Positions 1 to 5,483 of a stretch of DNA of 21,754 bases are shown here, in pieces. The notes below the pieces were generated by a model, which saw only the letters and a program-made list of their open reading frames with translations, had not been told where the DNA came from and did not search any database. Position 1 is the first letter of the stretch; each line of letters opens with the position of its first letter. A program made the translations under genes and the position numbers. Source of the DNA: a virus; IMG/VR virus record IMGVR_UViG_3300020733_000088, positions 1 to 21,754 of that record, one strand, 5' to 3'.

Positions 1-265
1 GCTCGATAGTAGATACAACCCAAACGATGCACTCGTTCCCGTTTTCATTCGTGCGGGTCTTGCCGGAATCGTAGATCAACCCGTCTTTAAGCAACTTGCC
101 CCGAGTTGGGCGCAGGGTATCGCCACTCATCTTGAGAACAGACTGCATCTCTTGATCGGTAGCTCCGCGCTCCATGCAATCAACTAGGTACTGATATACG
201 CGAGCGCGCTTTTCACTCATGCGAGGCGCGGCCTTGATCTGCGCTTGAATAGATGTAGCTCTCAT
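1..265 (-). CDS. Winged-helix DNA-binding protein, 3' end outside window
   Basis: Starts at an ATG that overlaps the TGA of the upstream gene (ATGA junction), so translation is coupled. About 88 residues are visible and the frame is still open at the left edge. The visible part reads as a compact winged-helix fold: a helix with KRARVYQYLVDCMERGATDQ, a recognition-type helix around SGDTLRPTRGKLLKDGLI, then a wing ending in the hydrophobic strand CIVWVV. The pattern of a 'GATDxE' helix, an 'R-x-L-x-x-x-G-L-I' turn and a C-terminal IVW strand is common in small actinophage winged-helix proteins. The target site is unknown. It could be a transcriptional regulator or a replication accessory protein. 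Confidence 0.7.
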   Translation of the reverse strand, partial: MRATSIQAQIKAAPRMSEKRARVYQYLVDCMERGATDQEMQSVLKMSGDTLRPTRGKLLKDGLIYDSGKTRTNENGNECIVWVVSTIE

Positions 266-513
266 CGCTGACCTAGCGCAATCTGCGCGCAGAGATCCTG
301 CACCTGTAAAAGTGAGTTCTCTAGCCCATTCTTCACAATCTGCTTACGGCGCGTTGTAAGATCAAGAGCGCAAATCTCTTCGTAAATCTCAAGGCGAACT
401 CGGGCTTGAATAGCCTTAACCATCTTCTCAACTGCTTCTTGACCTTCAGGAGTATCAAGCACCAACTTCGTGCCATTGATCTTCCAATGGTTTTCTTTAC
501 AAATAACTTTCAT
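262..513 (-). CDS. Hypothetical protein, 83 aa
   Basis: Not recognised. I chose the ATG at 513, giving MKVICKENHW, because an AAAGG ribosome-binding site lies 7 bases upstream; a longer reading from TTG at 531 would put the start before that site. The protein opens with a short beta-like stretch (KVICKENHWKINGTKLVLDT), followed by a long charged, probably helical region (EGQEAVEKMVKAIQARVRLE and onwards). No membrane segment or metal-binding cysteine pair is present. It overlaps the end of the small membrane gene upstream by 17 bases and is coupled by ATGA to the winged-helix gene downstream, so it is clearly part of the early operon. Confidence 0.65.
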   Translation of the reverse strand: MKVICKENHWKINGTKLVLDTPEGQEAVEKMVKAIQARVRLEIYEEICALDLTTRRKQIVKNGLENSLLQVQDLCAQIALGQR

Positions 514-598
514 CAGTAAGCCTTTCTTCAAGCATAAATACGAGTTGTAAGAATCCTAGCCCCACTACTGGAATCACGATAAAAAAGAATACAAGCAT
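497..598 (-). CDS. Small single-span membrane protein, 33 aa
   Basis: Short reading frame MLVFFFIVIPVVGLGFLQLV..., with residues 1-22 forming one strongly hydrophobic span followed by an acidic tail (EERLTDESYL). Its ATG follows directly after the TAA of the upstream gene, and its end overlaps the next gene by 17 bases, which fits a translationally coupled gene rather than chance. An AAAGG/GGTAGG stretch upstream could serve as ribosome-binding site. Tiny membrane proteins in phage early operons often act on host membrane functions or exclusion, but nothing here shows a specific role. Confidence 0.5.
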   Translation of the reverse strand: MLVFFFIVIPVVGLGFLQLVFMLEERLTDESYL

Positions 599-820
599 TT
601 ATGCACCTACCTTTTCTATAATTTTATTAAAAGGAATCCACTCGGTAACATCTCCAAAACGCCTTGGGTTTGGTACTGCTCTAACAGCAAATGTATCTGC
701 ATCAAGATATTCAACCTCAGCATTGTAGTTGCCAACTTTGACAACTCTTACAGGTACAGTCACAGTTCTAAAAAATTTAATATTATAAATTGCGCCGACT
801 TCTACATTTTTCTTTTGCAT
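599..820 (-). CDS. Hypothetical small beta-rich protein, 73 aa
   Basis: Not recognised by family. The sequence alternates hydrophobic and polar residues in several short strands (GAIYNIKFF, VPVRVVKVGNYNAEVEYL, TFAVRAV), followed by a basic turn (NPRRFGD) and a short C-terminal segment, suggesting a small beta-barrel of SH3/KOW type. Its ATG overlaps the TAA of the zinc-knuckle gene upstream (TAATG), so the two are coupled. It resembles in general layout the 63-residue protein at 1490-1681, but no clear sequence relation could be established by eye. Confidence 0.6.
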   Translation of the reverse strand: MQKKNVEVGAIYNIKFFRTVTVPVRVVKVGNYNAEVEYLDADTFAVRAVPNPRRFGDVTEWIPFNKIIEKVGA

Positions 821-957
821 TATGCAATCACCTCTGAGCAGTCATCGCAGAAAACTCCGCTTTGAATTTCAATCGCTTTTGCCTGAGTTGGATCTCCGCA
901 AGCGCAATCGTTGCAAAAGACTCCACCATCTATCTTGTTTGTATATGCAGTAATCAT
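820..957 (-). CDS. Small double zinc-knuckle protein, 45 aa
   Basis: A 45-residue protein with two similar cysteine units: GGVFCNDC near residue 11 and SGVFCDDC near residue 33, plus one extra Cys (CAC) after the first. The paired CxxC units predict one bound zinc. A strong ribosome-binding site (GGAGG, 7 bases before ATG) decides the start, and the stop overlaps the next start as TAATG. It is the first gene downstream of the SOS-box region at 1069-1090 and would be the first product of a promoter there. Function unknown; zinc ribbons this small usually bind nucleic acid or protein partners. Confidence 0.7.
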   Translation of the reverse strand: MITAYTNKIDGGVFCNDCACGDPTQAKAIEIQSGVFCDDCSEVIA

Positions 958-1068
958 TTCTTGCCTCCAGTTGCTTCGGGGTCGTTCGCCCCTAACAAGA
1001 AGAACGATACGCCCACTCAGGGCTAAAGGGAAGGCTATTTGGCAAGTTTTTTACTTTGTTACCAAATC

Positions 1069-1074
1069 GTTATA
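1069..1074 (-). promoter_or_regulatory. Possible -10 element (TATAAC) overlapping a dyad
   Basis: On the minus strand TATAAC lies 3 bases downstream of the SOS box and about 110 bases before the zinc-knuckle gene. No good -35 hexamer is visible at 16-18 bases. It lies in a 13-base dyad (TCGTT-ATA-AACGA, 1067-1079) that runs into the SOS box. The support is mainly position. Confidence 0.35.
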
Positions 1075-1076
1075 AA

Positions 1077-1090
1077 CGAACAGATGTTCT
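1077..1090. promoter_or_regulatory. Candidate LexA/SOS box
   Basis: The 14-mer CGAACAGATGTTCT matches the Gram-positive and actinobacterial SOS box CGAAC-N4-GTTCG at 9 of 10 fixed positions, with a perfect GAACA/TGTTC dyad. It lies between the end of rusA and the next leftward gene. It sits just upstream of a TATAAC hexamer (1069-1074 on the minus strand), so a bound repressor would block that possible promoter. The region 958-1100 holds no gene. Confidence 0.6.
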
Positions 1091-1100
1091 AATTTGCCCC

Positions 1101-1493
1101 TTATAAGCAATCAAATTCTGAATAAGGAAATACCTCAATCGTTACTTTGTGTTGATTTCCGTAATTTTTAGTAGCTTCAACCGCTATAACCTGTGAGTCA
1201 TCCTCGTAGCAAATGCCTGTAAGTGAATCAAAAACAGCTCTGATATTTTTATCAATGTCGGGTGGGGTAGTTGGATATTCCCTTTTAACTGTTTTTGGTC
1301 GAGCAAATTGAAATCTTATTCTCATACCAACTGGCCCATCTATAAGAGTGGCTCCCGCTTCTTTAGCCTTGAGAGCAAGCATTGACCGATAAACTGCTAA
1401 TTCTGATCCCTTACTGTGGATGACATGACCGTTAATAACTTTCATGGATCCCTGGCTTACAGGTTTGATGCCCTCCAGTTCAAACTTAATCAC
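1101..1493 (-). CDS. rusA: RusA-type Holliday junction resolvase, 130 aa
   Basis: RusA is a dimeric, magnesium-dependent endonuclease that cuts Holliday junctions and branched DNA; phages use it to clear recombination and packaging intermediates. The family signature is clear: PDIDKNIRAVFDSLTG at about residues 78-93, carrying Asp79, Asp81 and Asp89, followed by YEDDSQV (Asp98/Asp99) and a terminal beta strand. An N-terminal QGSMK motif near residue 14 and the length (about 120-140 in the family) also fit. Translation begins at GTG, overlapping the upstream stop as GTGA. It sits in the same operon as the annealing protein and Cas4-like nuclease, which supports a role in phage recombination. 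Confidence 0.93.
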   Translation of the reverse strand: MIKFELEGIKPVSQGSMKVINGHVIHSKGSELAVYRSMLALKAKEAGATLIDGPVGMRIRFQFARPKTVKREYPTTPPDIDKNIRAVFDSLTGICYEDDSQVIAVEATKNYGNQHKVTIEVFPYSEFDCL

Positions 1494-1681
1494 GCCTCAA
1501 CGCTGAGTGTTTCATAATCGGCGTAAAACTTCACCGTTGTACGGCCTGTTGGCTCTTGAAGATGTAGCTCGCGCCCAAAGCGATAAACCTCAATGTCGGT
1601 CACCATGAGGTGCTGACCGCCAAAATAAATTACATCGCCAAGGCTTACATCGCTTGCTTTGCGTACTCGAAGAGTTTTCAT
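1490..1681 (-). CDS. Hypothetical small beta-barrel protein, 63 aa
   Basis: Not recognised. A GGGGGA ribosome-binding site lies 3 bases upstream of the ATG. The sequence has a basic N-terminus (MKTLRVRKASDV) and a 'LGDVIYFGGQHLMVTDIEVY' stretch like the first strands of SH3-like barrels. Two more strands follow (RELHLQEP, TTVKFYADYETLSV). The stop is shared with the GTG start of rusA (GTGA), so it is coupled to that gene and may be co-expressed at a fixed ratio. A nucleic-acid-binding or accessory role is possible but unproven. Confidence 0.6.
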   Translation of the reverse strand: MKTLRVRKASDVSLGDVIYFGGQHLMVTDIEVYRFGRELHLQEPTGRTTVKFYADYETLSVEA

Positions 1682-1728
1682 AGTTCCCCCTAGTTGTAAC
1701 TCTTACAGAAAATGGTGACACAGATTAC

Positions 1729-2457
1729 TTACTGGTGCAAATCGCTCAAACGCCCCAAAAGCGCCTTTACCGAATCGGGCATAGGAGCGCCCTGCGGGGC
1801 TTCGTCAGCCGAGTACCTAGGCGGTATAGCGGTTGGGGTAGTTACGAGCCTCTGAGAGCCGTTTGCGGGCGTTTTAGGTGGCAACAACGGATCGCCCCAT
1901 CGGTCAGCATTGAGCCAAGTCGAGGCGTGAGCCGTATAGCCGGGGTTTCTGTTGGGATCTTCAGCGTATCTCCGAGCGCCGGCAACGATCTCCTCGGGCG
2001 TAGCTCGCCTGATGGCTTTCTCAAACGCCTTGAAAGCCGCGCCCTTGCCTACCTTCAATGGATAAATATTCCAAAACTCATCCCAGTAGTTATTTATGTT
2101 ATCTGTATTCTGTATTCTGTTATCTGTAAGCGTTTTTTCAGCGTTAGTAACGCGTGATCGGTAGCGTTCGCCACGCTCTCGGCCCTGCTCGCGCTTCTTC
2201 TCAACCTCGGCTTTAGGGGTTTGGTACTCGGTGTAATTGACGATTTGATAGCCGCCTTCGACCTCTTCCCAAATGCCAGCCTCGACTAGCTCCTCGGGAT
2301 CGCCCATGCGCTTAACGATGACCTTGTTGAGTAGCCCATCGGTGAGGTACTTCCCTGAGTAGCACAAGCCTTCGATGTAGAGCCTGAAAGCCGCATCACT
2401 TAATGGAAGAATCTTTGGGTTGGCGGGAAATCCGTCATCTAGTTTAATCCAAGTCAT
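1729..2457 (-). CDS. Replication initiator / helicase-loader-like protein, 242 aa
   Basis: The N-terminal 90 residues (MTWIKLDDGFPANPKILPLS...) match the winged-helix domain of phage replisome-organiser proteins, where 'W.K.D...F..h.K...L' opens the fold. It is followed by a charged, low-complexity linker (EKKREQGRERGERYRSR, then Thr/Asn-rich). A C-terminal domain starts near residue 125 (WDEFWNIYPLKVGKGAAFKAF...), the pattern seen in DnaD-like or primosomal C-terminal domains of such proteins, with a 'TWLNADRW' motif near 185. The two-domain layout and location next to recombination genes suggest it brings host helicase to the phage origin. No helicase or primase gene is in the window. ATGA-coupled to the methyltransferase. 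Confidence 0.75.
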   Translation of the reverse strand: MTWIKLDDGFPANPKILPLSDAAFRLYIEGLCYSGKYLTDGLLNKVIVKRMGDPEELVEAGIWEEVEGGYQIVNYTEYQTPKAEVEKKREQGRERGERYRSRVTNAEKTLTDNRIQNTDNINNYWDEFWNIYPLKVGKGAAFKAFEKAIRRATPEEIVAGARRYAEDPNRNPGYTAHASTWLNADRWGDPLLPPKTPANGSQRLVTTPTAIPPRYSADEAPQGAPMPDSVKALLGRLSDLHQ

Positions 2458-3374
2458 TTAATTTCTGCCCCTAAGCCAATTCGTTCAATAGCAATCTGAG
2501 CATACTCGGAATTTAATTCCGTACCAATAAAATTGCGCCCATTTGCAAGTGCAACAACCGCCACCGTTCCCGATCCAGTAAAAGGATCTAAAACAACATC
2601 TCCTTCCCGAGAGCCAGCAAGAACGCAAGGTTCAACCAGCGCTTCAGGCATGACTGCAAAATGCGCGCCCTTAAAAGGCTTGGTGTTTATAGTCCAAACA
2701 TCTCGCTTGTTTCGAGTTGCGCTAGGCTTCCAAACATTTCCTGATTTAGTTGCGTGTTTTGGATCATTGCTATCTCCATATTTATTTCCACCAAATCTGA
2801 TCTTGGCATTTCCAACATTAGAAACCGCAGGTTCTTTAATTGCTTGGTTGTCAAAATAATAACTGCGCGATTTACTAAGCAAGAAAATATACTCATGAGA
2901 TTTGGTACATCTATCTGTAACGGATTCAGGCATTGGATTTGGCTTTGCCCAAATGATATCTTGGCGTAAATACCAACCGTCTGCTTGCAAAGCAAAAGCA
3001 ACGCGCCAAGGTATTCCAACGAGATCCTTTGGTTTTAATCCATCTGGAACTATTGCGGAATGTTTCTTTTCCATATTACGCTCATCGTGAGCCGCACCAA
3101 GATTTCCCGCAGGGCCTTTTCCGCTTCCCGAATAGCTATCTCCAATGTTAAGCCAAAGCGTTCCGTCATCTCTTAAAACACGCCAAACTTCTCGAAATAC
3201 CTCAACCATTGAATTTACATATTCTTGCGGACTTTCTTCTAGTCCAATCTGTTCATTTTCACCATAATCTCTTAAACCCCAATATGGGGGAGAAGTTATA
3301 CAGGTCTGAATAGATCCATCTGGGATTTCCGCAAGCCTTGTTCTTACATCTCCAACCAAAATAGTTGCACTCAT
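2454..3374 (-). CDS. DNA methyltransferase, N4-cytosine/N6-adenine type, 306 aa
   Basis: Transfers a methyl group from S-adenosylmethionine to an exocyclic amino group of DNA. Motif IV, TSPPYW, is at residues 27-32 and motif I, DPFTGSGT, at 263-270, followed by a strand ending GTELN. Motif IV before motif I with the target-recognition region between is the beta-class order. The SPPY form occurs in both N4-cytosine and N6-adenine enzymes, so the modified base is not decided. No restriction enzyme gene lies beside it, so it is an orphan, probably protecting phage DNA or marking it. ATGA overlaps at both ends couple it into the early operon. Confidence 0.93.
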   Translation of the reverse strand: MSATILVGDVRTRLAEIPDGSIQTCITSPPYWGLRDYGENEQIGLEESPQEYVNSMVEVFREVWRVLRDDGTLWLNIGDSYSGSGKGPAGNLGAAHDERNMEKKHSAIVPDGLKPKDLVGIPWRVAFALQADGWYLRQDIIWAKPNPMPESVTDRCTKSHEYIFLLSKSRSYYFDNQAIKEPAVSNVGNAKIRFGGNKYGDSNDPKHATKSGNVWKPSATRNKRDVWTINTKPFKGAHFAVMPEALVEPCVLAGSREGDVVLDPFTGSGTVAVVALANGRNFIGTELNSEYAQIAIERIGLGAEIK

Positions 3375-3658
3375 TCCTCGCCCCTTAAAAATCCAACTGC
3401 CTTATCAAAAGCAAACTTAATCCACATCGCGGCAGTACCTTCCTCGGGATCTTTGGTCAGCACCATGAAATCTCTAGCCTCTTCAAGATCGCCGGCAACC
3501 TCTGACCTGATTCGAGCCTCTAAGCCCTTCTCGTAATCTTCTAACCTCTTTATAAGATCGTAGTGATTTAAGTGGCATTTCCTTAAATCTTTCTCTAGGC
3601 AGAACGATTCGTGAACCGTGATAAACGCGGTCTCCGCTTCCTGAAGAATAGTTTTCAT
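3371..3658 (-). CDS. Hypothetical acidic helical protein, 95 aa
   Basis: Not recognised. The sequence is rich in Glu, Lys, Leu and Ala and predicted mostly helical. It has a 'CLEKDLRKCHLNHYDLIKRL' region with two Cys and two His in about 15 residues, which could bind metal but does not match a named zinc finger. A helical C-terminus ends in LRGEE. The start overlaps the stop of WhiB and the stop overlaps the start of the methyltransferase (ATGA at both ends), so it is translated from the same message with tight coupling. No membrane segment. Confidence 0.65.
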   Translation of the reverse strand: MKTILQEAETAFITVHESFCLEKDLRKCHLNHYDLIKRLEDYEKGLEARIRSEVAGDLEEARDFMVLTKDPEEGTAAMWIKFAFDKAVGFLRGEE

Positions 3659-3996
3659 CTAGAACCTCCTATGGCTTCCTCTAGCGTAATGCCAAAGTCC
3701 TCTAAATGACGGCGTACTGGGTTCATGTCCGTGTCGTGAAGATTGCCGTTGCGGATATACACGCGCTCTCGCCTCGTAAAGCCTCCCCAAATCCCGAACT
3801 CCTCTTCCATGCCGGCTTTGAGGCACTCCTTCTGTATCAAGCAAGTAAAGCAAATCTTGCGTATAGCTCGATTATCTAACTGGCGCTCTCGCAGGTCGGC
3901 CTCTTCATGGTAGAAAATCTCGGTGTTGAGTCCTCGGCAGTTAGCCCTATCCCAATCCGTTCCGCGTACATTGATCTCTCTCACTTGCCAACACAT
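3655..3996 (-). CDS. whiB: WhiB-family transcription factor, 113 aa
   Basis: WhiB-like proteins are actinobacteria-specific regulators carrying a 4Fe-4S cluster and usually acting with the housekeeping sigma factor. All four cluster cysteines are visible: Cys20, then C-x2-C-x5-C at 49, 52 and 58. The diagnostic GIWGG turn is at 68-72, followed by a basic stretch TRRERVYIRNG for DNA contact. The ATG overlaps the end of the Cas4-like gene by 16 bases. Phage copies can redirect host transcription or interfere with host WhiB function and septation; that is known for a mycobacteriophage homologue and is inference here. It is the best single indicator of an actinobacterial host. Confidence 0.95.
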   Translation of the reverse strand: MCWQVREINVRGTDWDRANCRGLNTEIFYHEEADLRERQLDNRAIRKICFTCLIQKECLKAGMEEEFGIWGGFTRRERVYIRNGNLHDTDMNPVRRHLEDFGITLEEAIGGSR

Positions 3997-4637
3997 CCGA
4001 TCTCGCCAGTAGGGTCATAGAACTTGCAGTAATGCCGGCAGAAGAAAGCCGCTGAATTTTCCGGAGCAGGTGGCTCGGTACGCGACTTCACATCGGCTAC
4101 CCACGCCCTAGCCTCTTCGACCAGTTTAGGATCGTAGTCGGCTTGCCAGACTTTAATATCGCTCATCTTGCCGTCTCTAGGGATGAATACCAGCCCTACG
4201 GTTTTAACGGGGTATTGCTGAGCGATCAGGCTTGCGTAAATATTGACCTGCATTTTCTGTTGCTTGGTAGGTAAGCCGCCCTTTGCCAACTTCGCTAGGG
4301 TCACGCTCTTCCAATCAAATACCGCTTGATCCTTGCGTGAGTAGAAATCGCAGTTGCCTACGAAGTATTCATCCTCAAACTTCTCTTCTAGGAGAAAGTC
4401 ATCGCCAAAGATATCTGCGGCTTTCATCGCCTCAAAGATCGCGCCGTGTATCGCCGTTCCGATTATCGCCGCTAGGTTCTCGGTGTTGTGATTGGTAGCC
4501 GGGGTCTGCTGAAGAATGTGCCAAGCCTGACGGCGGCAACCTCCAACCGATGATGCCCCGAGAGCTACCTGCTTAGATCGCTCTCGGTTTGAGTCTGCAT
4601 CTTTAAGCGCAGTTGTAAGAGTCTTGATTATGTCCAT
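3981..4637 (-). CDS. Cas4/RecB-type PD-(D/E)XK nuclease with Fe-S cysteines, 218 aa
   Basis: Likely a 5'-to-3' exonuclease for phage recombination. The PD-(D/E)XK core is visible: GTAIHGAIFEAM (His64), GNCDFY (Asp97), the catalytic FDWKS (Asp108, Lys110) and QMQVNIYASL-type motif QKMQVNIYA (Gln130, Tyr134). Four cysteines in the Cas4/AddB arrangement, Cys34 in GGCRRQ and Cys200, Cys204 and Cys215 near the C-terminus, suggest a 4Fe-4S cluster. Start ATG has GGAGG upstream. Its partner is probably the annealing protein at 5480-6025. There are no cas genes nearby, so it is not part of a CRISPR system here. Confidence 0.88.
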   Translation of the reverse strand: MDIIKTLTTALKDADSNRERSKQVALGASSVGGCRRQAWHILQQTPATNHNTENLAAIIGTAIHGAIFEAMKAADIFGDDFLLEEKFEDEYFVGNCDFYSRKDQAVFDWKSVTLAKLAKGGLPTKQQKMQVNIYASLIAQQYPVKTVGLVFIPRDGKMSDIKVWQADYDPKLVEEARAWVADVKSRTEPPAPENSAAFFCRHYCKFYDPTGEIGCVGK

Positions 4638-4770
4638 TTATAGAATCCTCCACTTCTAATAAGGTGCTAAAGTCAATCGTGCATTTGGTACAGATAAAGA
4701 CCTTGTACGAGTTATACCAGCGCTTATGCAGTTTTCTATCCAACTTGGAACAGATTGCACAAGCCGCCAT
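4603..4770 (-). CDS. Small zinc-ribbon protein, 55 aa
   Basis: Starts MAACAICSKL and holds two CxxC pairs, CAIC at residues 4-7 and CTKC at 27-30, separated by a basic helix-like stretch (DRKLHKRWYNSYK). This is a treble-clef or zinc-ribbon pattern. Its start overlaps the stop of the previous gene (TAATG). The last 35 bases overlap the start of the Cas4-like gene in another frame, which could couple the two. Probably nucleic-acid binding; no closer identity can be given. Confidence 0.6.
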   Translation of the reverse strand: MAACAICSKLDRKLHKRWYNSYKVFICTKCTIDFSTLLEVEDSINGHNQDSYNCA

Positions 4771-4892
4771 TAGTAAACTCCCGAAGCCTCAGCCGCGAGA
4801 AGATACTCGCTTGTTTGGCAGTTCGGGCATACAGGCTTTTGCTTATCGGTCTTGACGAGTTTTACGCAGTTATCGCAATATAAAGTAATCAT
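4770..4892 (-). CDS. Small zinc-ribbon protein, 40 aa
   Basis: A 40-residue protein with CDNC at residues 6-9 and CPNC at 22-25, separated by a basic loop (VKLVKTDKQKPV), then a short acidic/hydrophobic tail. This is the rubredoxin-like zinc-ribbon pattern. GGAG precedes the ATG by 5 bases, the start overlaps the stop of the coiled-coil gene (TAATG), and the stop overlaps the next start (TAATG). The start region is one copy of the 17-base repeat described at 4885-4901. Probable function: binding nucleic acid or a protein partner. Confidence 0.65.
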   Translation of the reverse strand: MITLYCDNCVKLVKTDKQKPVCPNCQTSEYLLAAEASGVY

Positions 4893-4901
4893 TACAACTC
4901 C
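4885..4901 (-). repeat. 17-base start-associated repeat, copy 1
   Basis: On the minus strand GGAGTTGTAATGATTAC, identical to 5229-5245. It contains the Shine-Dalgarno GGAG, the overlapping stop/start TAATG and an 11-base palindrome GTAATGATTAC read as GTAAT-C-ATTAC on the plus strand. Confidence 0.8.
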
Positions 4902-5236
4902 AATGTGGCTTTGATGGATGAGCTAATAGAACGGGTGATATCTACCTGAGTGCGGATTCGATTCACATTGGCCCGGCAAGCCTTTACTGATGCTTCGGCT
5001 ATCGCTAGGCGTAGGTGCATGGCTTCGTTCTCAATAAGCGCCTGATCCTCGCGCATAGTCGCGGTCATCTTAAGATCAGAATGCGAGTTCTTCATACGAG
5101 ATTTAGCCATTGCGATTTCATAGTTTGCTGAGGCAGAGTGGAACTCTTGCTCTGCTCCTACTAGATCGGCGTGTGCCTCATCCATCTCTTTAGATAGATC
5201 AAAGAGGCGCTTTTCTACTTGTTGCGGTGTAATCAT
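4892..5236 (-). CDS. Coiled-coil protein, 114 aa
   Basis: Not recognised. Nearly the whole protein is predicted alpha-helical: long stretches of Glu, Ala, Leu, Met, Lys and Arg in heptad-like spacing (EKRLFDLSKEMDEAHADLVG, ENEAMHLRLAIAEASVKACR), with no Pro after residue 4 and no metal or catalytic motif. It ends in a Ser/Thr-rich tail. Both its start and the start of the following gene lie in copies of the same 17-base repeat, so it is bracketed exactly, from ATG to ATG, as a module. A structural or partner-binding role is likely; an anti-host protein is possible. Confidence 0.65.
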   Translation of the reverse strand: MITPQQVEKRLFDLSKEMDEAHADLVGAEQEFHSASANYEIAMAKSRMKNSHSDLKMTATMREDQALIENEAMHLRLAIAEASVKACRANVNRIRTQVDITRSISSSIKATLEL

Positions 5237-5245
5237 TACAACTCC
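5229..5245 (-). repeat. 17-base start-associated repeat, copy 2
   Basis: Identical to the copy at 4885-4901, again carrying GGAG, TAATG and the palindrome at a translation start. Start-to-start distance between the copies is 344 bases, the length of one gene. The 45-residue gene at 957 has a similar but shorter form (GGAGG then ATGATTAC). Confidence 0.8.
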
Positions 5246-5346
5246 CTACATTTCCACCCGTTACGGGTCTGAACGATCATGTGCGAATCTTCCTCGGGCA
5301 AATAAGATTTACCGCATAGGCAAACCCTTAAATCTTCCTCGGTCAT
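5236..5346 (-). CDS. Very small cysteine-containing protein, 36 aa
   Basis: Reads MTEEDLRVCLCGKSYLPEED..., with a CLCG pair at 9-12 and a lone Cys near 33 (WKCREL), so a full four-ligand zinc site is not evident; His22 could complete one. The ATG overlaps the TGA of the small membrane gene upstream (ATGA) and the TAA overlaps the next ATG (TAATG), so it fits seamlessly into the coupled chain. That tiling, rather than the sequence, is the main support that it is real. Function unknown. Confidence 0.5.
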   Translation of the reverse strand: MTEEDLRVCLCGKSYLPEEDSHMIVQTRNGWKCREL

Positions 5347-5483
5347 TTGAGCAGTAGCCCAATCTCATACATACCGATTAGAAAACCAAAGAACGCGGCG
5401 TTCCAAAAGATATAGCGGACTACTGTGCGAACTTGATAGTAGCGAGGCGAGCGACTTTGAGGGAGCGGGTGCATCATGCTCAT
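5343..5483 (-). CDS. Small single-span membrane protein, 46 aa
   Basis: Starts MSMMHPLPQS with a basic/proline N-terminus (RSPRYYQVRTVVRY), followed by a hydrophobic span around residues 24-44 (IFWNAAFFGFLIGMYEIGLL) and a Lys end. Predicted topology is positive end inside. ATG overlaps the TGA of the annealing-protein gene upstream and its own TGA overlaps the next ATG. Role unknown; similar tiny membrane proteins in phage early regions are often superinfection-exclusion or host-modulation factors, which is speculation here. Confidence 0.55.
   Translation of the reverse strand: MSMMHPLPQSRSPRYYQVRTVVRYIFWNAAFFGFLIGMYEIGLLLK

Noticed and set aside
514-531. TTG start for the 83-residue gene
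   Set aside because: AAAGG lies behind that start but correctly before the ATG at 513.
1735-2157. 140-residue plus-strand frame
   Set aside because: It lies wholly opposite the replication protein gene, has no ribosome-binding site and reads Arg/Ser-rich without domain features.
3981-4637. Cas4-like nuclease as part of a CRISPR system
   Set aside because: No repeats, Cas1 or Cas2 seen; position next to an annealing protein in a phage operon explains it better.
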